Shown here: positions 56,560 to 64,000 of the stretch, piece after piece | How positions within the stretch are numbered: the stretch's first letter is position 1 | Layout of the letters: each line of letters starts with the position of its first letter | NCBI RefSeq assembly: GCF_037893015.1 | Contig: NC_133663.1 | Location: 135,770,100-135,834,099, forward strand | From: Macrotis lagotis | Lineage: Eukaryota; Chordata; Mammalia; Peramelemorphia; Peramelidae | DNA: 64,000 nt | Reading direction: 5' to 3' | Notes under the pieces: model-generated | The model's input: the letters and a program-made list of their open reading frames with translations, nothing else | What the model was told of the DNA's origin: nothing | Databases searched by the model: none | Position numbers and translations under genes: made by a program

Positions 56560-57049
56560 TTATCATAAATTATAGCTCACATTAATTTAAAAATAAACTA
56601 ACACCTTACAATTGTTTTTAAATTTGCATGCATCTTTCATCTTGGAAAAACTGAACAGCACTGATACTAGGTCTAACTTTACAAAGAGATAGAATGACTT
56701 ATTTATCTCTTTCAAAGTTATATGTTTTATTTTTTAAATACATAGAGGAGCTATTATTGATTCTGCCACACACTACCAAACAATCACTCTGTTATCATTC
56801 TGGTTACCCTTACTCAGTTTTTGGTACTTTTCTTACAACTGATTTTCAGGGACAGTGTTTAAGGAAACGTGTATAAAGGTTTTCTATTTTAGTTTTCCAT
56901 CTACAAAATTCACAAATTTTACTGTGTCACATTATTTTGAGGATTCAATCAGTTTGAATCAAATTAAATGTTTGCTCAAAAGATTTTCATTTTCTTCCTT
57001 TTTTTAAAAAAAAAGGAGCACAAAGAAGTAAACTTGTCTTTGCTTTGAA
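56560..57049. other. Unassigned AT-rich stretch
   Basis: No feature supported. Confidence 0.4.
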
Positions 57050-57300
57050 TCAGTCAGTCAGCAGGTACTTATTAAGAAGGGAGGTGAGGGGGAAAAGAGG
57101 ACTAAGAAAAGCCTCTTTCTCATAGATTTTGAACTAGAGGGAGAGTATGCCAAGCATTTAGGAAAACTTGTGATGGAGTGTCCTGTAAAATAGAGGAGAT
57201 TCAGGTATTGGGGACAATCAGGAAAGGGAGTGTAATGTGCAAGATAAAGCAAGAGGAGCAGTGTCACTGTACAATAGGATGTGTGTAGAAGGCTTTCCTT
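57050..57300 (-). mobile_element. Possible L2 fragment, reverse
   Basis: CAGTCAGTCAGCAGGTACTT, then TATTAAG, is the antisense L2 end; the remainder is diverged purine-rich sequence. Faces a plus L2 tail to its right, as at 43435-43511. Confidence 0.4.
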
Positions 57301-57319
57301 CAGGTAATGCTTTTCTTTC

Positions 57320-57490
57320 ATAGGTCACCTTTCTTCTACTCTTTCTATATATCATATAGACTTATTTAGTTGGTCACTCTCCTAATAGAATGTGATTTCC
57401 TTGAGGGTAGGGGTGAGTTTTTTTTCATTCTTTTTATCCCTACTAAATAGGCCAGCCCCTGACCTACATTTAATAAAAGCTATACTAACT
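57320..57490 (+). mobile_element. L2 3' tail
   Basis: AATAGAATGTGATTTCCTTG, then GGGTAGGGGTGAG and TTTAATAAAAGCTATAC: L2 end. Confidence 0.6.
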
Positions 57491-57749
57491 TATTTACGTT
57501 TAAGTTTCAGCTTAACCAAAACTCCAGGACAATGCCAAAAAGGGTCATTTCTGCCCATTGGCTTAATGTGACAACCTACATCTCTACTGCAGGATATCGA
57601 TTAGTTGGGACAGTTGCATGAACAGTAATAGTGAAAAGATTTTCAGATGGAGTTAACAGGCTAGTCTAATAGTAAAGAGTTAATCATACAAAGAGAAACC
57701 ACCAAAACAAGAATCTACTTGGTACTAATCAGGTAGATATAGCAGAGGT

Positions 57750-57828
57750 GAAATATATATATATATATACATATATATATGTATATATATATATATACAT
57801 ATATATATGTATATATATATATATATAG
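57750..57828. repeat. TA microsatellite with higher-order palindromic unit
   Basis: (TA)n broken at regular intervals by ACATATATATATGTA, giving a repeating unit of roughly 27 bases present about twice. Confidence 0.9.
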
Positions 57829-57973
57829 CTGAAAAACACAAGTATTTTATCATTTATTTTATGTGGTGGCGTAATTTCATTGATTTATTCAATTGACTCA
57901 CATAAGTAATTCAAAGAAAACCCCTCCCTGCTAAAAGAAGTTCCATAAAATATTTAAATTTTCTGCAGAAAAT

Positions 57974-58120
57974 CTTTTTTTTTTTCAAGGCAGTGGGGTT
58001 AAGTGGCTTGCCCAAGGTCACACAGCAAGGTAATTATTCAGTGTCTGAGACCAGATTCGAACTCAGGAACTCCTGACTCCAGGGCCGGTGCTCTATCCAG
58101 TTCACCATCTAGCTGTCCCC
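57974..58120 (-). mobile_element. tRNA-derived SINE
   Basis: TTCAAGGCAGTGGGGTTAAG to GGTGCTCTATCCAGTTCACC. The box-B complement retains a CpG (GATTCGAACTC), as in the presumed tRNA ancestor. Confidence 0.88.
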
Positions 58121-58780
58121 AGAAACCCATTTTCAATGAAAATACTGTTTCCTACATGTTCTTACATTTCCAAGTATACATGCAAGAAAAAAAAAAACAA
58201 GAATAGAAATTAAATCTAGCATTATGAACACAAAGTAGAATTGGAGAACTAGAAAATAATACAAGCCAAAGATTCAAGTCTGAGAGAAACTTTTTTAATC
58301 TACCTCATTCTGTACTACTTGTATTCCAGAAATTCCAAAACTTATTTTTACTGAAAACACACTTCATCTGGAAAGAAAGATACATTTTATAAATACTAGA
58401 ATTCTTCCAGTAATACTGTATAAGTATAAAAGATCTGATGCTAAAGAATCATTAATGATATTGTATTGAGAACAATGGAGAGACTCTTGGTAAGTGAACA
58501 GGTTTTCATGAATGGATTTTGATCCTCTTCTTTGGAAGAAATATCCATATTGATAAGATCATCAATATTTTTTATTATTCTTAGGAAGTTGATCTTGTTA
58601 TATTAATCAACACATCTTGAAAAACTAAGCAACAATTTTAAAAGTTTTATTTGGAAGGTTATTTTATTGAGTAATATTTAATTTTTTATCTTGTTATAAC
58701 TATAAAGCACAAATATATTCAATACCAATCTAATCCCTCTCATTGTACATGTTGCAGAGTCTTTTTTTAAAAAAAAGAAT
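58121..58780. other. Unassigned AT-rich stretch
   Basis: No feature supported. Confidence 0.4.
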
Positions 58781-58950
58781 ATTTGACATAGAATTAGAAG
58801 ACTTGAATTTGTTTTCCATTTCTACAACTACTAATTGCCATGTGATTCTGAAAGTTTCCTAACCTCACAATTTTCTCACCTATCAAATGAGACTGGATTA
58901 GATAGTTTCTAAAGTTCCCTTTAGTTTCAAGTCCAATGAGTCTATGAAAT
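58781..58950 (+). mobile_element. Old tRNA-derived SINE
   Basis: ACATAGAATTAGAAGACTTG, TGCCATGTGATTCTGAAAGT, CTATCAAATGAGACTGGATT and AGTCCAATGAGTCTATGAA. Same type as 44855 and 47990. Confidence 0.55.
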
Positions 58951-59709
58951 AAATTACTTTGAATATATCGAGGGAAAAGTGCCATAACCCATTTTATCTG
59001 ACCAGCATTTTCTTGAACAATTTTTAATTAGGCAGAGTCTGAATCTCAACAGTCTGAAGTTGAGGATTATCGCATAACTACTTTCCAATTCAATAATGAA
59101 TTTTCTTAGGTTTTCACAATTTTCTCCAGTCCCTCAGGTCCTATTAAAATATACCTCTTCTCTTTCATTATTTCACTACAGTTACACTGAGGTTAAACAA
59201 AGCCTTTTGCTATTTAAAATAGGTGAAAAATAAAATTAAACAAGTCTTCAGGGTTTAAGTGAGATTTTTCATTAACTAGCTCTATACTACTACCACATTC
59301 TCCTTATTTCGTTTCCTTTATTCACTAAGCAAAGCACACAATTTTAGTCCAATGGTATTAAGTTTCTCCTATCCTCTCCACCATTTCTTCGTTGGTGGTT
59401 GTTTTCTTTCCTATTCAAAGAGGACAAAAATGACATCAACATATTGGGGTGTTTACTAGCTTATAGACTGCTTACTAGTATACAAGCTGTTCCGAAAAAG
59501 ACCACTATAAGTTCAGAAGGCTCTATCACAGGTCAGGCCATATGAACATTTGGACTGGAGATGTCTCTAAATTTATGCATCTCACATTTTTTTTGAGCTA
59601 TTGCATTTTTATTTTGCTCATAGAACACAGTGTCTTTGATGTAGAACCACATTTTGTGTGGTCCTGTGCCAGTGTGTCCCATGTCTCACAATCAATTCCA
59701 AATTTCTTT

Positions 59710-59870
59710 TTTTTTTCATTTTTTTTAGGTTTTTGCAAGGCAAATGGGGTTAAATGGCTTGCCCAAGGCCACACAGCTAGGTAATTATTAAATGTCTGAG
59801 ACTGGATTTGAACCCAGGTACTCCTGACTCCAGGGCCGATGCTTTATCCACTGAGCCACCTAGCTGCCGC
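59710..59870 (-). mobile_element. Young SINE nested in LINE
   Basis: Complete reverse copy, TTTAGGTTTTTGCAAGGCAA to TGAGCCACCTAGCTGCCGC. Perfect 17-bp target-site duplication CAATTCCAAATTTCTTT at 59693-59709 and 59871-59887. Confidence 0.96.
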
Positions 59871-60015
59871 CAATTCCAAATTTCTTTAGAGAGACCTTGA
59901 AAGTGTCCTTGTATAGTTACTTTTGACCACCTTGGGTTAATTTTCTCTAAAATAATATGTTATTCAAACATACCTCTTTCAAATCATTCTCTGCAGTAGA
60001 ATTTGACAGTTCAAT

Positions 60016-60325
60016 TGGTGGTACAATGGATGGATAGAGGCACTGGCCTTGGAGTCAGGAGGACAAGAGTTCAAATCTAGCCTTAGACATTTGACTGTTA
60101 CTAGCTGTGTGAACTTGGGTAAATTGTCTTGCATCCAGGGCCATCTACAGTTGTCCTGATTCATATCTGGCCATTGGACTCAGATGGTTCTGGAAGAGAG
60201 AGTGAAACTGGTGATTTAACATAGTCCCGCCCCCCCCCCCACTCAAATCCAATTCATCTGCTTGTCATGGTATCACCTCCCTGATGTCATGTTCTTTTTT
60301 GAAAATGAAGGATAAATATTATCAT
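60016..60325 (+). mobile_element. MAR1-like SINE nested in LINE
   Basis: tRNA-derived head GGTGGTACAATGGATGGATA, box B AGAGTTCAAATCTAGCC, CORE TAGCTGTGTGAACTTGGGTA, body TGGCCATTGGACTCAGATGG and GGTATCACCTCCCTGATGTC, ending GAAAATGAAGGATAAATATT. Nearly full length. A C run at 60228-60240 replaces the usual CACCCCTC area. Its tail resembles that of the host LINE. Confidence 0.8.
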
Positions 60326-61689
60326 TATCATGTTAGGTGGTCTTCAGAAACAGTCTACTCAGTTCAAGTGGAAGTTATTCAGTTTTCTGGTAAGGTGCTA
60401 GAATGCTATCCTATGTTTCACTTGCATACAGTACAATGACTGTAGAACTTCAGTTTGGTAGGTAGCCTAATACTTCTTCTCTCTGATACTTTCTTTTGGA
60501 GTCTGCCAAAGACTGATCCAGAACTGATATTGCATGTGTCAATCTTATCATCCATGTGTATATTCCTAGGAAATATACTGCCAAGGTTTGTAAACTTATT
60601 CAGAGCAAATAAATTACCTCTATTTGCTGTGACTGAGAGTTCCACACATCAATGGTGTGGTGCTAGCCGATGAAGAATTTCTGTTTTCTTTGTTTTGATT
60701 ATCAGGCCAAAATTATAATACATAGCAGATAATCAATCCATATTCTGCTGCATCTCAGCCTCATAGGATGCATAAAGTGCAGAATTTTCTCCGATCAAAA
60801 AGCTATTTAGTGTTGACCTTTATTTTTTCAATTTAAATAAACTCTAGATAGTATAGGAAATGATCTTGATGCCATTTTATCCTTGTTGAAGAAGTTTGAC
60901 ATCACTGAAAATATCATGCACATAGCTCTCCTTCATTGCTTTGGTGACTAGAAATGCATGAGAACATTGTCCATTATCTAGAACCCACACAAACATAGTG
61001 TTATGAAAGTGGTATATGGTACTGATGAAGTTCTCCAGGAAATCATTTTGCCATGATTTTCCATAGACCCTTACAAACTTATAGTACCAAAGATCTTGGT
61101 TAGATTCATGAGTATTGTGTATAGATTTCTGTTCTGCTCCTTGTATTCTCTTGGAACTGTCAGGCAGGAAACACTGTATCAGTTATCCCTCTGTCTCTTT
61201 CTGAAACCACACTGACACTCTAGTAGATGACAAATTTCCAGATGAATAATCACTCTATTAAGGAGAACCCTGGCAACAATCATGCCAGGAATGATAAGAG
61301 AGATAGGGAGACTCTTCTGTGATTTTCAAAGGACAACCTATTTCTAATTTCTTTACAGAGATGGACAAAAAAGACATCCTTGAACTCCTCTTGTCATTTA
61401 ATCCAAAAAAATTTAGTTAGGTTTTGTTTGAGCAGGGATCCCCTGGAATAGAATCAGCACCCAGTGCTTTGCCACAAGAGAGGAGTCTAATGGCATTCAA
61501 AACCTCTTCTGTTGTTGGAAGTTTGGATAGAAATGGACTGACTTAAACTGGAGCATATGGTCATCATATTTAGTATTAATTGGTAATGTCTGTCAAAAAC
61601 ACTATGAAAATATTCATCCTATCTGTCCAGGTTCATGTCATTAACACTGATATGAGTGTCAGCACTGAGGAATTAAGATGTACCATAGA

Positions 61690-61851
61690 GTTTTTTTTCC
61701 TGTTTTGTTTTGTTGCAAAGTAATGGGGTTAAGTGGCTTGCCCAAGGCCACACAACTAAGTAATTATTAAGTGTCTGAGGTCAGATTTGAGCTCAGGTTC
61801 TCCTGACTCTAGGACTGGTACTCTATTCATTGAACAACCTAACTGTCCCTT
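61690..61851 (-). mobile_element. SINE nested in LINE
   Basis: GTTGCAAAGTAATGGGGTTA to ACTCTATTCATTGAACAACC. TACCATAG is repeated at 61681-61688 and 61853-61860 at the junctions. Confidence 0.87.
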
Positions 61852-61930
61852 TACCATAGGTTTTTCACCCATAATTAGTCTTAAATTATTATGTGCAAGC
61901 TTATGGACAACAAGAAATCCAATAGAACTG

Positions 61931-62083
61931 TCTTTTTTAGGTTTTTGCAAGGCAAATGGGGTTAAGTGGCTTGCCCAAGGCTACACAGGTAGGTAATTAT
62001 TAATTGTCTCAGACCGGATTTGAACCCAGGTACTCCTGACTCCAAGGCTGGTGCTTTATCCACTGTGCCACCTAGCCGCCCCT
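61931..62083 (-). mobile_element. Young SINE nested in LINE
   Basis: TTTTTTAGGTTTTTGCAAGG to TGTGCCACCTAGCCGCCCC. Target-site duplication ATCCAATAGAACTG (61917-61930) and ATCCAGTAGAACTG (62084-62097), one mismatch. Confidence 0.93.
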
Positions 62084-62324
62084 ATCCAGTAGAACTGAAA
62101 GATAAACAACTCCTGTTAGAGAATTCATCAGTTTTTGCATCCAAATAGAAGTCCTGAGTTAAATAAGGCAGGTGAATGAAGATCACTTTACCAAAATCAG
62201 AGCATGATGCTTGTTGTTGCTGTTATTTGTTTGTTTGCCTGGAGTGACTGTAGTGATGGACATAGATTTTGAAATCAAACTCAATTCAGTCTTTCATGCT
62301 ACCAATAAAGAATCAACTTCAGAC

Positions 62325-62515
62325 TAAAAACATTATAATTGCCGCTTGGAGGAAAGGGTTATGCTACCATCATCGCTGTGTATGGTCCCACTATAAGGAA
62401 TTCTGATGATTTCAAAGTAAAATATTATGAATACTTGTAGAACCTTTTCATCTATGTGATGAAAAAGGACACTGTTGTAATCATTTTTAGGAAGGTGTCA
62501 CACTAGTTCCCATGT
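62325..62515 (+). pseudogene. LINE endonuclease fragment
   Basis: Plus-strand translation GYATIIAVYGPTIRNSDDFK VKYYEYL followed after a stop by DTVVIIFRKVS parallels the apurinic-type endonuclease of RTE-like LINEs (ATIISAYAP...DD.KDKFY...D..I.LGDFN). The catalytic GDFN-type motif is altered to FRKV. Orientation is opposite to the neighbouring LINE. Confidence 0.6.
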
Positions 62516-62574
62516 AGCCTAGGGTCTTCTGTCTTTTTTCTCTCCCCTACTACCGTCTTTGACCTTGAAACATA

Positions 62575-62700
62575 GGCTATTATTTAGTTCTACCACTATC
62601 TATCTATGTGACATGGGGTAAGATTTTGCTGAACCTTATTTTTCTCATATGTTTAAAGGAGAAAATCAACCTGCTTAATTTAATTTCATATAATTGTGGT
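62575..62700 (+). mobile_element. MIR-like SINE remnant
   Basis: TCTATGTGACATGGGGTAAG, then CTTATTTTTCTCATATGTTT, in MIR CORE order. Confidence 0.45.
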
Positions 62701-62784
62701 AAAGAAATAGGGAATTAGAACTGGACTTTTGATTTTATTGGTAATGAAATCTCTGGGGTGAGGAAACTGCTTCTCTTAACCATA

Positions 62785-62985
62785 AATCATTCAATAAACG
62801 TTACTCAAATATCTACAAGGTAGGTAGGTTCCAGACCCTTCTTGAACACTTACAGATAGAGATACCTGCTTAGAGAGTTAGATAGTTAAATGATTGCCCA
62901 GGATCAAAGAGCTACTATTTGTCAGAGGTAATACTTGAACAGATTATTTTGCCTTTAAGACAGGTTCTCTGTCCCTTGACTATCA
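62785..62985 (-). mobile_element. Mixed L2 tail and MIR-like SINE, reverse
   Basis: CATTCAATAAACGTTACTCA starts an antisense L2 tail. From 62840 on, TTAAATGATTGCCCAGGATC and AGGTTCTCTGTCCCTTGACT follow an antisense SINE. Confidence 0.45.
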
Positions 62986-63640
62986 AAGAAGAATTAATGA
63001 ATATTTATTTTGTTTTGTTTTTGTCCTAATTAGTATACCAATGAAAGAATTTGTAGACTAATGAAAAAAAGTAACAAATGGTAAATATCCAGAATATTCT
63101 ATTCTATTTTAATAAGAACTTTTAATACTTTTTATAGATATGAATGAATTTTTTAATAAGCCCAATATTCCTTTACTCATTTCTAATGGTTTATATTTAC
63201 AGAATATAATTTAGTTGTGTTTGAGAAGCTAAACATGTATCACTGGAGTTCATGGATCAACACATTGAAATGTGAAACAAGAAATGACTTTCCCTCATTT
63301 CCTACATTGGAATGAGAATTAGATTTGGGTAAAACATAAATTTCTAACATTTAAACATTTTGGATGGAAAGTACTATGTAGAAGCAAATCACATTGTGTA
63401 AGAAATCTTAAAATGGAAATTGTTCTGATATATTCTTTCCTCTAATTTATCAGGGAAAGAAATCAATCTTTAAGACACATACTATTTAAGTTTAGGGATT
63501 TGCTGCAAGTGCAATTGTATATTGTGGAACATCTCCTAATGAAGTATAAAAGATATGTCTATGTGCTTCATTTTTATTTTCAAAAGGGAAAAAATTGTCA
63601 AGGTCAAGTGGAATAGTAAGTTATAGTGTGTGGCAATGCA
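62986..63640. other. Unassigned AT-rich stretch
   Basis: No feature supported. Confidence 0.4.
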
Positions 63641-64000
63641 ATAGTGTCAGCACTGGCTCTGATGTACACAGCAAGAGCTAAAGGCAAAGGCTGTTGGCTT
63701 TGTCCTTTGATTAAATAGCCTGAGCTTAATTTAATTCTGAAAAATACAGACTGATACAGTTCTTTTTAGCTATATATCATGATATGCTGGGACTTGAGCT
63801 GTGATTTATACAATTTACATTAGGCAGTTCTCTTGCAGCATTCAGCCCCTAACTATTAGAGTGTTAAAACAGATGATGACTGCAATGGAGGTGTGGGTGG
63901 AGAGGAGGGGTAGCTATGCTTTAAAATGGGCATTAAAGATATGTTCTAAATTAGCTTTGGAGCTTGTCATATTACACTTATATTACAGCAATAGCTGACT
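63641..64000. other. Low-repeat stretch, conserved-element candidate
   Basis: No repeat signature. Contains a CTTTGAT TCF-like motif and TTAATTTAATT homeodomain-like motif. The 65-codon frame at 63801-63998 has no known motif. It may continue beyond the window. Confidence 0.3.

Larger units (their letters stand above)
59395..62110 (-). pseudogene. Non-LTR LINE with RT, minus strand, SINE-riddled
   Basis: Decayed reverse transcriptase of an RTE-like or related LINE. From right to left the minus-strand translation gives KALGADSIPGD (61430-61460), then the palm region, LIGENSALYASYEAEMQQNM at about 60750-60800 (normally a FADD box), FGLIIKTKKTEILH, and ALNKFTNLGSIFPRNIHMDD with FGRLQKKVSERRSIRLPTKL (60430-60600, in a 75-codon frame at 60418-60645). 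It ends at 59395-59440 with the reverse of a GAGGAC...GAAAACAACCACC tail. Four SINEs interrupt it. The catalytic aspartates are lost and stops are frequent. Confidence 0.8.

Overview
This is nuclear DNA from a mammal, and the repeats point to a marsupial, most likely an Australian one. The window is AT-rich and CpG-poor and contains no intact protein-coding gene. The longest open frames are under 140 codons; they are either antisense shadows or remnants of transposons. The main lineage clue is a recurrent tRNA-derived SINE with a GTGGCTAGGTGGCGTAGTGG head and a TTGCCTTGCAAAAAC tail, present in at least 13 copies, many with target-site duplications (TSDs). It is accompanied by marsupial-type L1, L2, RTE/BovB-like LINEs, MIR-like CORE-SINEs, a probable LTR and long TA/TATG microsatellites. 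Family names come from recognition of sequence and were not checked against a repeat library.

Layout. 1-2.3 kb is an L2 LINE split by a younger L1. 2.3-13 kb is mostly unassigned AT-rich DNA with scattered old SINEs and L2 tails. 13-23 kb holds two young SINEs, a pair of inverted SINE pieces, a foldback element near 16 kb, and a GC-richer block at 18.8-19.3 kb. 22.5-24 kb is an L1 3' end that has received a SINE and a U6 snRNA retropseudogene. A 100-N assembly gap follows at 24037-24136. 24.1-29.9 kb is a nested stack: L2 interrupted by a hAT-like element and by an L1, the L1 carrying its own SINE, followed by a second L2 that is interrupted by another SINE. 36.8-40.9 kb is an L1 block on the minus strand with a 5' end, a decayed ORF1 and L1 3' ends, but no ORF2 core. 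43-45 kb carries L2 and SINE pieces. 48.9-49.4 kb is a probable solo LTR. 50.0-51.1 kb is an RTE/BovB-like LINE with a mutated reverse transcriptase. 51.3-52.7 kb has an L1 3' end and an odd duplication carrying an L1 scrap. 55.8-56.6 kb contains a 66-bp near-perfect palindrome and an unidentified protein-like reading frame on the minus strand. 59.4-62.1 kb is a second RT-bearing LINE on the minus strand broken by four SINEs.

No genes work together here. The functional content is retrotransposition history: LINEs supply the enzymes, and the SINEs and U6 are their passengers. The 3' tails of two SINE types resemble the tails of the two RT-bearing LINEs in the window, which suggests LINE/SINE partner pairs. 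I found no convincing new biological system. The items most worth checking are the frame at 56.2-56.55 kb, the U6 chimera, the palindromes, the ORF2-less L1, and three low-repeat stretches that might be conserved non-coding elements.
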